Origin: Flavobacterium xinjiangense
GTDB lineage: Bacteria; Bacteroidota; Bacteroidia; Flavobacteriales; Flavobacteriaceae
Direction of reading: 5' to 3'
Assembly: GCF_900142885.1 (NCBI RefSeq)
Contig: NZ_FRCL01000001.1
Coordinates: 471,480 to 535,479, forward strand
Length of the DNA stretch: 64,000 nt
This document shows, one piece after another, positions 46,049 through 57,200 of this stretch. Each line of letters starts with the position of its first letter. The first letter of the stretch is position 1. The position numbers were made by a program, and so were the translations under genes. Below the pieces are notes generated by a model. That model was not told the DNA's origin and made no database searches. It saw nothing but the letters and a program-made list of their open reading frames with translations.

Positions 46049-46678
46049 ATGTTTGATGTTTTAATTATTGGCGGTGGCGCATCTGGTATGTCATGTGCGC
46101 TTGTTTTAGGCTCAGCCAAGGACAAACCTTTTGCCATTGATAAAAAAGTGGGCATTTTCACCCACCAAAAAACATCCTCGCTTCAAGAAGCCATTTTTAA
46201 TAATGCATACGGAATAGCTTCAGGTACTTTAGGATCCGATTTACTAGCAAAAAGTATACAACAGCTTTCCGAAACCTACCCTCATGTTGCACAGATTCCA
46301 GATGAGAAGGTGCTTGAAATTAACGGAGCATTCCCGGAATTCACAGTTTCTACAAACAAGAACACCTATAAGACAAAAACCGTTGTCATAGGCATTGGTT
46401 CGGCAAATACCTTTGCGATTAAAGGTTTGATGCAATATGTAGAACCACATCAAAAATCACTTCCCGAAAAACACAGAATTCAGCTGAAAAACACTGACCA
46501 TAAAGTTGCTGACGGAATTTATGCTATAGGTACTTTAGCTGGCTGGAGAAGTCAACTAGCCATTGCTGCCGGAAGTGGTGCTGCCGTCGCTACCGATATT
46601 CTTACTTTATGGAATGGAGGAGTGCAAACTCACTCTCACGATAGCATTACAGTAGATTTCAGCTTGGATACCATCTAA
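46049..46678 (+). CDS. Short FAD-dependent oxidoreductase (thioredoxin-reductase-like)
   Basis: A 209-aa flavoprotein: FAD Rossmann motif IIGGGASGMSCAL (residues 6-18), a middle beta segment, VVIGIGSA, and the C-terminal flavin motif DGIYAIGTLAGWRSQLAIAAGSGAAVATDI. It has no separate NAD(P)H domain and no CxxC, so compared with thioredoxin reductase (about 310 aa) the second Rossmann domain is missing. Electrons must come from another protein or small molecule. It abuts the small membrane protein gene. Confidence 0.85.
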   Translation: MFDVLIIGGGASGMSCALVLGSAKDKPFAIDKKVGIFTHQKTSSLQEAIFNNAYGIASGTLGSDLLAKSIQQLSETYPHVAQIPDEKVLEINGAFPEFTVSTNKNTYKTKTVVIGIGSANTFAIKGLMQYVEPHQKSLPEKHRIQLKNTDHKVADGIYAIGTLAGWRSQLAIAAGSGAAVATDILTLWNGGVQTHSHDSITVDFSLDTI

Positions 46679-46716
46679 AAATAGCAGTAGATTTACATTT
46701 TTATTAAATCGCTTGT

Positions 46717-47466
46717 ATGTTATCACTTTTAGTAGGCTTGACAAGACTTATCGTTTTTGTATTATTTGTTTCCTTTTTCTCTTTGATTTTCTATTTCATG
46801 AGTTTTTTTAGAAACGAAGAAATAAATTCTAAGAAAGCACTCGAATTACGCGATTTTTTAATAAAAGTGTCTAATTATATTTTAGGCATTCACACCATCA
46901 TTTACGGAGAAAAACCCAAAGTACAAGGGTTAATTGTAGCTAATCACCGTTCTTATTTTGACCCAATCGTCATTGTTAATCACATACATGCTTTTCCTGT
47001 AGGAAAAAAAGAGGTGGAATCGTGGCCACTTATTGGTTACATCTGCAAAATATCAGGGGTGTTATTTGTAAACAGAAAATGCTCAATAAGTAGGCAAGAA
47101 ACAGCCGAAAAAATTCGCCAGGCTCTTGCAAAAGGATATTCTATCATTAATTTTCCAGAAGGCACCACAGATGATTTGCCAACCACTGTAGATTTCAATT
47201 ACGGCTCCTTTGTGATGGCAACAAAAATTAAAGCTGCAGTTATTCCTATAGCCATTGATTACAAAGAAAAAACGGATGCGTTTATCTTAGACGATACTTT
47301 TATTCCGCATTTTTTAAAATGTTTTGGAAAACCTACCACTGAAATCAAAATGACTTTTTTTCCACCAATATATTCTGAAGACGCATCTTATTTACTGAAC
47401 ACCTCTAAAAGCATGATTGATAAAGAACTTCTTCGCTATAGAAAAGATTGGAATGATGAAAATTAG
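46717..47466 (+). CDS. 1-acyl-sn-glycerol-3-phosphate acyltransferase-like (PlsC)
   Basis: A 249-aa membrane-bound acyltransferase: N-terminal helix (residues 3-28), the HX4D motif in NHRSYFDP, a VNRKCSISR block and the FPEGTT motif, as in LPLAT enzymes of phospholipid synthesis. It is 38 nt after the FAD-protein gene and may share its transcript. Other acyl acceptors (e.g. ornithine lipids) remain possible. Confidence 0.9.
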   Translation: MLSLLVGLTRLIVFVLFVSFFSLIFYFMSFFRNEEINSKKALELRDFLIKVSNYILGIHTIIYGEKPKVQGLIVANHRSYFDPIVIVNHIHAFPVGKKEVESWPLIGYICKISGVLFVNRKCSISRQETAEKIRQALAKGYSIINFPEGTTDDLPTTVDFNYGSFVMATKIKAAVIPIAIDYKEKTDAFILDDTFIPHFLKCFGKPTTEIKMTFFPPIYSEDASYLLNTSKSMIDKELLRYRKDWNDEN

Positions 47467-47516
47467 ATATCACTTTAAGAATAAAATGACATTCTTAAAA
47501 GCAATTGTGAATTTAT

Positions 47517-49094
47517 TTACTTTTCATTCTTAAAAACTGCTTTGATCATTGCATCTTCTTTCAATACAATTTCATAATAATATTTTTCTCCATATAATTG
47601 TCTCGCAAACTCAGCAGTAAGATATCGTTTTACCAAAGACTTGCTTTTTCCAAATTTTAAATCCAGTCCGTTTTGGAAAATATATTTTTGAAAAGAATTA
47701 AAATACAAATCGGTCGCATTCATTTTAGTGATGAATTGCTGAAAAGTCAACCCTTTAAAAGCATTTCTATTTTCATCTAATTGTTCGAAAACAAAATGAC
47801 CAACAACACCCGACTGTAATAAATAAGCAGTACTTTCACTGCCATGTTCTACTTCAAGCGGCACAAAAATATCCGGGACGATTCCGCCGCCGCCATATAC
47901 AATTTTACCTTTTTTAGTTTTAAACTTCAAAGTGTCGGAAACTTTTATACTGTCTTTATTGTACAATTCTCCGTTTTCAAATCTTCGGTCCGATTCTTTA
48001 AAATAAGCTTCATTCCCTTTAGAATATGGCTTTTGAATCGAGCGACCAGTTGGCGTGTAATACCTTGCAATGGTCAATCGAACCGCGGAACCATCATCAA
48101 AATCCATTTCGCGTTGCACCAAACCTTTTCCAAAAGAACGTCGACCAACAATTGTTCCTCTGTCATTATCCTGAATGGCTCCCGCTAAGATTTCACTGGC
48201 AGATGCACTATTTTCATTAATCAATACAAATACATTTCCATTTTCGAAACTCCCTCTTTCTGTTGCAAATGTTTTATCAATGTTACCTTTTTTGTTTTTC
48301 GTAAAAACAATTAATTGCTTGTCTTTCAATAATTCATCAGCAATAGCAATTGCTTCCTCCATATAACCTCCGCCATTATCCCGAACATCGATAATTAATG
48401 ATTTTGCACCTTGTTGTTTCAGACCTAACAGACCAACTTTGAATTCACTATACGTAGTTTCTGCAAATCGATTTATCTTTATATAGCCGGTTTCATTGTT
48501 CAAAAGCATCGAAACATCGACACTTTTTAATGGAATAATATCTCGTTTTACTTTTAATTTAATTTTTTTACGCTCTGATTTTCTGTAAACAGTAAGTTCT
48601 ATTTCGGAACCTACAGTCCCTTTTAATTTGGCAAACAAGCTATCATTAGGCAATTTTCGTCCGTATAGTTTTGTTTTATCGGCATACAAAATTCGATCTC
48701 CCGCTTTTATTCCAGCTTTTGCCGAAGGGCCATTTTCAACAGGCTTTATTATCGCCACCGAATCATTGTACATATAAAAGTTTACACCAATACCTACAAA
48801 ATCCCCTTTCATACTTTCAACAACTTCCGCTTGCTCACTTGGTGGAATATATACAGAATGCGGATCCAGTTTGGCCAGAATATTGTCTACCGTAAGATTT
48901 ACAATAGAATCCGTGTTAACATTATCAACATATTCGTTATCAATAAAATCAATAAGTTTATTGAGCTTATTCTTAGAGTGATTTTTCGACAAAAATTGAT
49001 TTTGGTTGCGAAAATTTAATGCACCGCCCAGAACAACTCCTAAAGCAAGAGTCACACCTATGACTAAAGGCAGATATTTATTATCGATTTTCAT
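47517..49094 (-). CDS. S41 family carboxy-terminal processing protease
   Basis: A 525-aa periplasmic or membrane-anchored serine protease. An uncleaved signal-anchor (residues 7-27) is followed by a helical segment, a PDZ domain (KGDFVGIGVNF ... ENGPSAKAGIKAGDRIL, about 95-175) and the S41 core with Ser in NENSASASEILAGAI and Lys in RRSFGKGLVQ, the Ser/Lys dyad. The C-terminal 110 residues are helical. It is the third gene after HupE and dCMP deaminase on this strand. Confidence 0.95.
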   Translation of the reverse strand: MKIDNKYLPLVIGVTLALGVVLGGALNFRNQNQFLSKNHSKNKLNKLIDFIDNEYVDNVNTDSIVNLTVDNILAKLDPHSVYIPPSEQAEVVESMKGDFVGIGVNFYMYNDSVAIIKPVENGPSAKAGIKAGDRILYADKTKLYGRKLPNDSLFAKLKGTVGSEIELTVYRKSERKKIKLKVKRDIIPLKSVDVSMLLNNETGYIKINRFAETTYSEFKVGLLGLKQQGAKSLIIDVRDNGGGYMEEAIAIADELLKDKQLIVFTKNKKGNIDKTFATERGSFENGNVFVLINENSASASEILAGAIQDNDRGTIVGRRSFGKGLVQREMDFDDGSAVRLTIARYYTPTGRSIQKPYSKGNEAYFKESDRRFENGELYNKDSIKVSDTLKFKTKKGKIVYGGGGIVPDIFVPLEVEHGSESTAYLLQSGVVGHFVFEQLDENRNAFKGLTFQQFITKMNATDLYFNSFQKYIFQNGLDLKFGKSKSLVKRYLTAEFARQLYGEKYYYEIVLKEDAMIKAVFKNEK

Positions 49095-49315
49095 TTAAGC
49101 TAGATTATAATGCTCATATCAAATTAGGTCTTGAAAAACATAAAATTAAACAATAGTTCACAGTCAATTTCATTAATTGTCTAATTATTAACAACAAAAA
49201 ATAAAAGTTAAATCACATCCTATATTTAAGATCATTTAAACCGAACGGTCGACGATTCTTATGCGTCTTTATATTTTGTAACTGGTCAATCCCTTTACGG
49301 TTTCTCCCAATTTTA

Positions 49316-49747
49316 TTATTCTTCTAATATTGGAATATGCTCTACTTCTACACCTGCTTTTATCAAAAACTGAATTCCTGAATCATCACGATATCCATTA
49401 TGATACACCACTCTTTTTATCCCGGATTGGTGAATTAATTTACTGCATTCTTTACAAGGCGAAAGCGTAATATACAATGTAGCACCTTCACAAGACTGTG
49501 TCGATCTGGCCACTTTCAGAATAGCATTTGCTTCAGCATGTAAAACATCCCAGCGTGTCAATCCTTCAGCATCTTCACAACAGTTTTCAAAACCAGACGG
49601 AGTTCCATTATAGCCATCAGAGATTATCATTCGGTCTCTTACAATGATTGCGCCTACTTGTTTTCTTTTGCAATAAGACAAAAGTCCCCATTCCGTAGCA
49701 ATTCTAAGGTATGCTTTATCGTATTTATTTAATTTTATTGTTTCCAT
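49316..49747 (-). CDS. dCMP deaminase family protein
   Basis: A zinc-dependent deaminase (143 aa) making dUMP from dCMP for thymidylate synthesis. HAEANAIL gives the His ligand and catalytic Glu, and SPCKECSKLIHQSG the two Cys ligands; the NGTPSGFENC loop and the LTRWDVLHAE block are typical of ComEB/dCMP deaminases. It is 3 nt after the HupE gene and 221 nt before the S41 gene; the latter gap shows nothing clear. Confidence 0.93.
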   Translation of the reverse strand: METIKLNKYDKAYLRIATEWGLLSYCKRKQVGAIIVRDRMIISDGYNGTPSGFENCCEDAEGLTRWDVLHAEANAILKVARSTQSCEGATLYITLSPCKECSKLIHQSGIKRVVYHNGYRDDSGIQFLIKAGVEVEHIPILEE

Positions 49748-49750
49748 TTT

Positions 49751-50344
49751 TTATCTAATCCAAATTTTACTTTCTACAATCATTGGTAGAACTACTCCTA
49801 TTATAAAGGCTGACATCACCAAAGTCCAGTCTCTTTTAGAAAATCTGAAAACCGTTTGCACAATATAAGAAAGAACCAAAACCACAAAAACAACTACTAT
49901 CTGAGCCGCTTCGATTCCCAATGCAAATTCTCCTAAAGGTATTAATTTCGAGCTGGGAGTTCCGCCCAGAATTGATTTGAAGTAATTTGAAAAACCCAAA
50001 CCATGAATTATCCCGAAGAAAAGCGTGATGAAAAATACCAGATTTATACTCTCTTTTTTGCTTGATTTTCCAGCAGTAAAAAGATTAAACAAAGCCGTTA
50101 TTAAAATGGTTATGGGAATTAATAACTCTACCACATTTACTTTAATGGCAATTATTCCAAATATGGATAATAACAAAGCCAAAGTATGCCCTATTGTGAA
50201 CATTGATACCAGCAGCACTATTTGTTTCCAATCCTTGAAAGAGAAAGGAACGGCTAAAGCTATTAAAAACAAAACATGATCATAAGCATGGATATCCAAA
50301 ACATGTTTTAATCCTATTTGAAAATAAATCCAAAATTCTGACAT
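49751..50344 (-). CDS. HupE/UreJ-like membrane protein
   Basis: A 197-aa protein with six to seven helices. The first helix region has GLKHVLDIHAYDHVLFLIALA (conserved His/Asp), followed by FTIGHTLALLLS and FFGIIHGLGFSNYF, the HupE/UreJ_2 pattern with metal-binding-type His residues. Relatives import nickel or cobalt; others in Bacteroidetes have no known metal role. The gene starts an apparent run with dCMP deaminase. Confidence 0.88.
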   Translation of the reverse strand: MSEFWIYFQIGLKHVLDIHAYDHVLFLIALAVPFSFKDWKQIVLLVSMFTIGHTLALLLSIFGIIAIKVNVVELLIPITILITALFNLFTAGKSSKKESINLVFFITLFFGIIHGLGFSNYFKSILGGTPSSKLIPLGEFALGIEAAQIVVVFVVLVLSYIVQTVFRFSKRDWTLVMSAFIIGVVLPMIVESKIWIR

Positions 50345-50494
50345 AGGTAAATAATTTGATTGAGATTGGGGTTGTAAACTTACGATTAATTTTGAAAATG
50401 ATCGATTTGAAGAAATAAATCATCCCATAAAAAGTACAATTTGACAAAAGAAAATTAATAAGAAAATTAAAATCAATAAATTTAAAAATAGATT

Positions 50495-50502
50495 TATCTT
50501 TG
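50495..50502 (+). promoter_or_regulatory. -7 promoter box of the TerB-like gene
   Basis: TATCTTTG, 20 nt upstream of the ATG, which implies a very short leader. Confidence 0.5.
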
Positions 50503-50522
50503 TAAGATAAAAAATTATAATT

Positions 50523-50951
50523 ATGTCATTTTCAGATTTATTTGATAGCGAATTCAAACAAAGAAATAAAGGTCACTTTTCAGCTATTGTCCGTGTGGCA
50601 CTTGCCGACGGAAAATTTGCTCCAGAAGAAAAAGCGTTTTTAGACAAACTAGCTTCAAGACTAGAAATTTCCCCTGCAGAATATGCAGAAATATTAGAAA
50701 ACCCATTAAAATATCCTATCAATCCTCCGTATTTGCATGAGCAAAGAATAGAGCGTTTGTTCGATTTAGCACGAATGGTTCATGTAGACCACCATTTAGG
50801 GGACGCACAAGATTTATTGTTAAGAAAAATTGGATTAGCGTTAGGTTTCACTCCTGAAAATGTAGACTACATTATCGAAAAAGCAATGATATTGGTAGAT
50901 GAAAAAGTAGATTTAGACACTTTTGTTTCGGAAATGTTGAAACATTCATAA
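50523..50951 (+). CDS. TerB-like protein
   Basis: A 142-aa all-helical protein matching the tellurite-resistance TerB/DUF533 fold: VALADGKFAPEEKAFLDKLASRLEIS and LARMVHVDHHLGDAQDLLLRKIGLALGF, with acidic DGK-type loops that may bind metal. No other ter genes are here, so a tellurite role is doubtful. It is monocistronic, with its own promoter and terminator. Confidence 0.88.
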   Translation: MSFSDLFDSEFKQRNKGHFSAIVRVALADGKFAPEEKAFLDKLASRLEISPAEYAEILENPLKYPINPPYLHEQRIERLFDLARMVHVDHHLGDAQDLLLRKIGLALGFTPENVDYIIEKAMILVDEKVDLDTFVSEMLKHS

Positions 50952-50953
50952 AC

Positions 50954-50985
50954 AAAAAAGCTTCCGCCACGGCGGAAGCTTTTTT
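50954..50985. terminator. Bidirectional terminator between the TerB gene and fbp
   Basis: AAAAAAGCTTCCGCC / GGCGGAAGCTTTTTT, a 15-bp stem with an AC-type 2-nt tip, A run on one side and T run on the other. It serves both convergent genes. Confidence 0.95.
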
Positions 50986-50999
50986 ATATACTTGTTATT

Positions 51000-52019
51000 T
51001 TAGTACTTGCTTAATTTTGCTTTTTGCATAAAATCTTCGGCTTTTTCTACCATATTATAACTTCCGCAGAAAAAAGGAACCCGTTGATGCAACTCTGTTG
51101 GCATTATTTCCATAATACTTCCAAAACCATCCGAAGCCTTTCCACCGGCTTGTTCCACAATAAAAGCCATTGGATTACATTCGTACAACAAACGCAATTT
51201 CCCTTTTGGAGCTTTAGAACTTGTTGGGTAAATATATATTCCGCCTTTTATCATATTTCTATGGATATCAGAAACTAAACTTCCTATATAACGAGAAGTG
51301 TAAGGTCTGTCCTCTTCTTCAAGCTGACAATACTTAATATAATCTTTTACACCTTGTGGAAAGTGAACATAATTCCCTTCATTGATAGAATAAATATTTC
51401 CATCTTTAGAAAACTGCATATTCGGATGAGATAAATAAAATGTTCCAATTGCCGGGTTTAAGGTAAACCCATTTACCCCATGTCCAGTAGTATAAACCAA
51501 CATTGTCGATGTTCCATAAATTACATATCCAGCTGCCACCTGATTGATTCCTGGTTGTAAAAAATCTTCAATTGTCACCGGAGTACCTATTGGAGTCACT
51601 CTTCTATACACAGAAAATATTGTTCCTACAGATACATTTACATCAATATTTGAGGAACCGTCAAGCGGATCCATTAAAACAACATATTTATTATTGTGGC
51701 TTTTATCGCTACCTTCTACAGTGATAAAATCATCATTTTCTTCGGAAGCGATACCACAAACAATTTCTCTATTGATTAAAGTTTGGATAAAAACATCATT
51801 AGCATACACATCTAATTTCTGTTGATCTTCTCCTTGAATATTTTGTTCCCCAGCCGCACCAACGATATCGACTAATCCAGCTTTGTTCACTTTATAGTTG
51901 ACCACCTTAGCAGCCAAACGGATTGAATTGATAATTCGCGATAATTCACCTGACGAATATTGAAAAGCATTTTGGTTTTCGATGATAAACTCACCTAGTG
52001 TTTTGTTGCGTTCTTCCAT
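51000..52019 (-). CDS. fbp: Fructose-1,6-bisphosphatase, class I
   Basis: Gluconeogenic enzyme (339 aa) converting fructose 1,6-bisphosphate to fructose 6-phosphate. Metal/substrate motifs: [58 protein letters not shown] and [20 protein letters not shown]. It is of usual length and stands as a single-gene unit. AMP inhibition is usual for the family; I cannot verify the site here. Confidence 0.97.
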   Translation of the reverse strand: MEERNKTLGEFIIENQNAFQYSSGELSRIINSIRLAAKVVNYKVNKAGLVDIVGAAGEQNIQGEDQQKLDVYANDVFIQTLINREIVCGIASEENDDFITVEGSDKSHNNKYVVLMDPLDGSSNIDVNVSVGTIFSVYRRVTPIGTPVTIEDFLQPGINQVAAGYVIYGTSTMLVYTTGHGVNGFTLNPAIGTFYLSHPNMQFSKDGNIYSINEGNYVHFPQGVKDYIKYCQLEEEDRPYTSRYIGSLVSDIHRNMIKGGIYIYPTSSKAPKGKLRLLYECNPMAFIVEQAGGKASDGFGSIMEIMPTELHQRVPFFCGSYNMVEKAEDFMQKAKLSKY

Positions 52020-52251
52020 TACGAAATCGTTGTAGTTATTTTGAAGTCACAAATATCGGTTTTTTTGTGAAAATGATTTGAATAAAATTTACTTACTTTA
52101 TCACTATTGTATATTTGCTCAAAAAATCGCTGATTTTTGAGTAAAATAGCTTTATTTTGATCAATTGAAAACATTAAAAAGAAGAATTTATGAAATATGC
52201 ATTTTAGGGGTTTAGTACAAACACCAATTATATTATGCAAATTCATATTCA

Positions 52252-52271
52252 AATAATAATAATAATAATAA
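52252..52271. repeat. (AAT)n microsatellite upstream of the GNAT gene
   Basis: Six to seven tandem AAT units end 13 nt before the GNAT start codon. Changes in unit number would shift promoter or leader spacing. Confidence 0.75.
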
Positions 52272-52284
52272 ATCCAATCTACTT

Positions 52285-52764
52285 ATGAATATTAGAAAAG
52301 GAACTCCTGAAGACATGCCAGCTGTTTTAGGACTTATTCAAGAATTAGCAGAATTCGAAAAAGAACCGGATGCGGTCCTTGTTACCGTAGATGATTTAGT
52401 TCGCGATGGTTTTGGCACAACTCCCTTATTCTATGTTTTTGTAGCAGAAGTGGAATCGGAAATTGTGGGTATCGCATTGTATTATTATCGTTATTCTACC
52501 TGGAAAGGAAAAATAATTCATCTGGAAGATCTTGTGGTAAAAGATAAGATGAGAGGGACTGGATTAGGCTACGCTTTGTATTCAGAAATTATAAAGCAAG
52601 GAAAGAGAGACAATGTGCGAAGAATTGACTGGCATGTTTTGGACTGGAATACACCGGCAATTGAATTTTATGAAAAATCAGGTGCTAAAGTTTTAAAAGA
52701 CTGGTATTTGGCACAAATGGATGAAGAAGGAATCAACTATTTCGTAGATAATAGATTGAAATAA
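52285..52764 (+). CDS. GNAT family N-acetyltransferase (diamine acetyltransferase-like)
   Basis: A 159-aa GNAT protein. It resembles the spermidine/diamine acetyltransferase branch: [29 protein letters not shown] at the N-terminus, [26 protein letters not shown] (acetyl-CoA loop RGTGLG) and the [14 protein letters not shown] motif. The substrate is likely a small amine, not certain. It is 28 nt before the aspartokinase gene, so co-transcribed. Confidence 0.9.
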   Translation: MNIRKGTPEDMPAVLGLIQELAEFEKEPDAVLVTVDDLVRDGFGTTPLFYVFVAEVESEIVGIALYYYRYSTWKGKIIHLEDLVVKDKMRGTGLGYALYSEIIKQGKRDNVRRIDWHVLDWNTPAIEFYEKSGAKVLKDWYLAQMDEEGINYFVDNRLK

Positions 52765-52792
52765 AATTAGAAAAATTTTTGTTTAAAAAAAT

Positions 52793-54046
52793 ATGAGAGT
52801 ATTCAAATTTGGTGGCGCTTCTGTTAAAGATGCCGAAGGGATTAAAAATGTTTATGACGTTTTACAAAAAGTAGGTTATGAAGATGTATTGTTGGTTGTC
52901 TCTGCTATGGGGAAAACTACAAATGCGCTGGAAGTGGTAATTAAAAATTATTTCGAAAAATCAGCTGAATTAAATTCTTCGGTTCAAGAAGTAAAAAAAT
53001 ACCACAATCAAATCCTAATGGATTTATTTGACGACGAAAAAAACGAAGTTTTCAATGCTGTAAACATCCAATTTTCAGATTTAGAATATTTTTTGGCTCA
53101 TAATAAATCTCCAAATTATAATTTCGTTTACGACCAAATTGTTAGTTATGGTGAATTAATTTCGACCACTATCTTAAGTCATTTCATGAGTTTTATGGGA
53201 ATAAAAACACAGTGGCTGGATGTGCGTAATTACATAAAAACGGACGCCAATTATAGAGATGCAGAAGTGGATTGGGAATTAACCCAAAAAAATATTTCCA
53301 AGAATGTAAAAAGAAAAATTTTGAATATTACTCAAGGATTCTTGGGTTCTGACGCAAATAATTTCACCACCACATTAGGTCGCGAAGGTTCTGATTACAC
53401 CGCAGCTATTTTTGCTTATTGCTTGAATGCCGAAAGTGTAACGATCTGGAAAGATGTTCCGGGAGTTATGAATGCGGATCCAAGATATTTTGAGAATGCA
53501 AGTTTGCTGAATCAGATTTCGTATCGTGAGGCCATCGAATTAGCGTTTTACGGGGCTACAGTTATTCACCCAAAAACCTTACAGCCTTTACAAAAAAAAG
53601 AAATTCCTTTGTTTGTAAAATCGTTTATTAATCCTTTGTTACCGGGGACTCGTGTTGCTAAAGGCGCTGATTTAGAACCTTATTTACCTTGTTTTATTGT
53701 CAAAAGAAACCAACTCTTGATTTCGCTTTCCTCTATAGATTTCTCTTTCATAATGGAAGAAAATATCAGCGAAATCTTCTCTTTGTTTCACCAATTCAAA
53801 ATCAAAGTAAACTTAATTCAGAATTCTGCCATTAGCTTTTCTGTTTGTGTTGAAGATAAATTTGACAATTTTAAAGACTTAAACGCAATTTTATCTAAAA
53901 AGTTCAAAGTTGATTTTGACGAAAATGTTACTTTATATACGATTAGGCATTTCAATGATAATGCAGCACAAACCGTTGAAAAAGACAAAATAGTTTTACT
54001 GAAACAAGTGAGTCGCGAAACCATGCAAGTTATTACCAAAGAATAA
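52793..54046 (+). CDS. lysC: Aspartate kinase, monofunctional
   Basis: First step from aspartate to lysine, threonine and methionine. The 417-aa protein has the kinase N-terminus MRVFKFGGASVKDAEG, the TLGREGSDYTAAIFAYCL region and KDVPGVMNADPR. The C-terminal about 125 residues look like a divergent ACT regulatory pair (LISLSSIDFSFIMEENISEIFSLF). No homoserine dehydrogenase domain is fused, unlike ThrA. Which amino acid inhibits it cannot be read. Confidence 0.92.
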   Translation: MRVFKFGGASVKDAEGIKNVYDVLQKVGYEDVLLVVSAMGKTTNALEVVIKNYFEKSAELNSSVQEVKKYHNQILMDLFDDEKNEVFNAVNIQFSDLEYFLAHNKSPNYNFVYDQIVSYGELISTTILSHFMSFMGIKTQWLDVRNYIKTDANYRDAEVDWELTQKNISKNVKRKILNITQGFLGSDANNFTTTLGREGSDYTAAIFAYCLNAESVTIWKDVPGVMNADPRYFENASLLNQISYREAIELAFYGATVIHPKTLQPLQKKEIPLFVKSFINPLLPGTRVAKGADLEPYLPCFIVKRNQLLISLSSIDFSFIMEENISEIFSLFHQFKIKVNLIQNSAISFSVCVEDKFDNFKDLNAILSKKFKVDFDENVTLYTIRHFNDNAAQTVEKDKIVLLKQVSRETMQVITKE

Positions 54047-54068
54047 GTTATGTAAATTCAACCTTTAA

Positions 54069-54098
54069 AATGGGAGCCCTATTACGGCTTCCATTTTT
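54069..54098 (+). terminator. Terminator after aspartokinase
   Basis: AAATGGGAGCC / GGCTTCCATTT (imperfect) with a short loop and a T run, 21 nt after the stop. Confidence 0.8.
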
Positions 54099-54211
54099 TA
54101 TTTATATATCTTCCCAAAAATCACTTTCTCCTCTTCAAAAATCAAAAAAATCACAACCGCTGATTTAACAATTATAAATGCTACTTTTGATACTTTCGAG
54201 CTCCTGAATTT

Positions 54212-57200
54212 ATGTTGAAAAAATTACTTTTCTGTCTGGTCATCGGTTGTTTTTCTGGACTGCAAGCCCAGGAAACGAATTCATTATACAAAACAAAAAA
54301 AATTAGTGCTACTCGCGATACAATCCATCTTGAAAAGGAAGGCCTAAATTCTAATTTTTTCAAGGTAATTGATGCCAATGGCGAACCAATTGACACTTTA
54401 TTTTACAAGATAAACTTTCAAAAAGCAACCTTATTGCTTAACGAAAATTATCTCGTTCCTACTGATTCCATAACGATTAACTATCTCAAACTGCCTGAAA
54501 TCCTAACTAAAGAATATCGTATTTATGATCCAAGTCGCGTGGTGAGTAACGAAGCCGCTTCAGGAAAATTATATAAAATTGAGCCTGACATGGAGAAAAA
54601 AAACATCCCTTTTGACGGACTAAATACTTCTGGAAGCATTACTCGTGGAGTTACGATTGGTAACAATCAAAATACCGTTCTAAATTCAAATTTAGATTTA
54701 CAAATCACAGGAAAAATATCCGAAAAAGTGAGTCTCCGAGCTTCCCTTCAAGACAGCAACATCCCTTTACAAGATGGGGGTTATTCCCAAAAATTAGATC
54801 AATTCGATAATGTATTCATGGAGTTATTCAGTGATAAATGGAATATTAGAGCCGGAGATATTTTTCTCGAAAATAAGAAAACACAATTCCTGAATTTCAA
54901 TAAAAAAGTACAAGGGCTGGCAACTAGTTTCGACTTTGGAACGGAAGATAGTAAAACCAATGTTTTTGCATCAGCGGCGCTTGTCAAAGGACAATATGCC
55001 AAAAGTAATTTTACAGGACAGGAGGGCAATCAAGGTCCGTATAAATTAAAGGGGCAAAATGGTGAATTATATGTTCTTGTCATATCCGGTTCAGAACGGG
55101 TTTATGTAAATGGAAATTTAATGAAACGGGGAGAAAACAATGATTACACCATTGATTATAATGCCGGGGAAATTATTTTTACGCCACTTTTTACCATTAC
55201 TTCCGAAATGCGAATTGCAATAGAATACCAATATTCAGATAGAAATTACACCCGATTTGTTACTTATGCGGGAGCCACTCATGAAAATGAAAAGTGGAGT
55301 TTTGGCAGTTATCTGTATTCTGAAAATGATTTAAAAAACCAACCTTTACAACAAAATCTTTCCAAGGAACAAGCTCAAATATTAGTAAATTCGGGAGATA
55401 ATCCGGATCTTATGGTTGCACCTTCCGCTTATGAAGATACCTATTCAGAAAATAAAGTATTATATAAAAAAACCATTGTCAATAATCAAGAAATATTCGA
55501 ATATTCTAATAACCCTCAAGACGAATTATTCAATGTTCGGTTTAGTTTTGTGGGAACAAATAAGGGGAATTATATTTTGCTAAATTCAGCTGCAAATGGC
55601 AGGATATACGAATACATTGAACCAAATGGCTTTCCGCAAGGAAATTACGAAGCAGTAATTCAATTAGTCGCACCTACGAAAATCCAAGTAGCCACCTTCT
55701 TAGGAAAATACAACCCTATCGAAAAAACAGCCGTTGATTTTGAAATCGGAATTAGTAACAACGACAAGAATTTATTCTCTGCCATAGATGATACCAATAA
55801 TAAAGGTCTTGCAGGTAAAATAAACATGAAACAACGCTTATTGTCAAAAAAATGGAACGTTGATGCCTTTGCTAATTATCAATTTGTCCAGAAAGATTTC
55901 AGGTCCGTTGAACGCCTTTACACCATTGAATTTGATAGAGATTGGAATCTGGGAATTACTACAACCGGTAATCAAAGCTTCCTAGTTTCAGGATTCAATT
56001 TTATTTTAAATAAAAAAGAGGAAACGCAAAATAAGGGATTGCTGACGTATCAATTTGAAAAACTAGATTTTTCTCAAAGTTTCTCAGGTAGTCGACATAT
56101 CCTAAATGGTTTACTACGTTTGAAAAATTGGTCATTGCAAAACCAAGGAAGTTTTCTAAAAAGTGATGGAATGATATCCTCGTCAAAATTCATCAGAAAT
56201 CAAACCCAAACTCGTTATCATTTTAATAAAAATTGGATTGGAAGCAGTTTACGATTAGAGGATAATCAAGAAAAAAATAAATCAACAAATCAATTTTTGG
56301 CTCTAAGCCAAAGATTCACAGAATACAGCTTTTTTGCTGGCCGAGGTGACAGCACTAAAGTTTTTGTAGAATTGGGCTATTTTAACCGAAAGAACGATAG
56401 TTTGCAATCCCGAAGCATCGGGAATATTTTACAAAGAGTAAATAGCTCAAATACGTATTTTTTAAAGTCTAAATTGATCCAAACGAACAAAAGTGATCTA
56501 TCCATTTATATTAATTACAGAAACTTAGATTTTGTAGATTCCACTAAAAAAAGAGAGTCGTCATTGAATTCAAGAATAATATATAGCGATCGATTTTTTA
56601 ATCAATTAATTCAAAGTATAACCGTTTATGAAACCATATCAGGAAGTATTCCACAACAAGAATTTACTTATCTGGAAGTTCCTGCGGGTCAAGGAGTGTA
56701 TACTTGGAATGATTATAATGCCAATGGAATTCAGGAATTACAAGAGTTTGAAATAGCGCCATTTATAGATCAGGCTAAATATATTAGAATTTTCCTGCCC
56801 AACCGCATTTACATAAAAACACATCAAAATAAGTTTTCGCAATCTCTGACTGTTAATCCAAATCAGTGGCAGAATGATCATGGCTTAAAAAAAATGCTGT
56901 CTTATTTTTATAATCAAACCTCCTTTTTAATCGACCGAAAAACAAAAAGCGACGGTGATAATTTCCAATTAAATCCTTTTAACTCTTCGGACGGAAATGT
57001 ATTAGGATTGAATTCCAGTTTTAGAAATAGTTTGTATTATAATCGCGGCAAACAAAATCATTCTATTACCTATTCTTACCTGCAAAATCAAGCAAAAAAT
57101 TTATTGTCAATAGGTTCTCAAGAAGCCAAAAACAGCTCCCATCAACTGCAATATACCCATTTGTACAAGAAAAGTTGGTTGTTCAGTTTTTTCGCAAAGA

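Noticed and set aside
50523..50951. Tellurite resistance determinant
   Set aside because: Only a TerB-like single gene is present without terC/terD/terZ neighbours; resistance is not supported.
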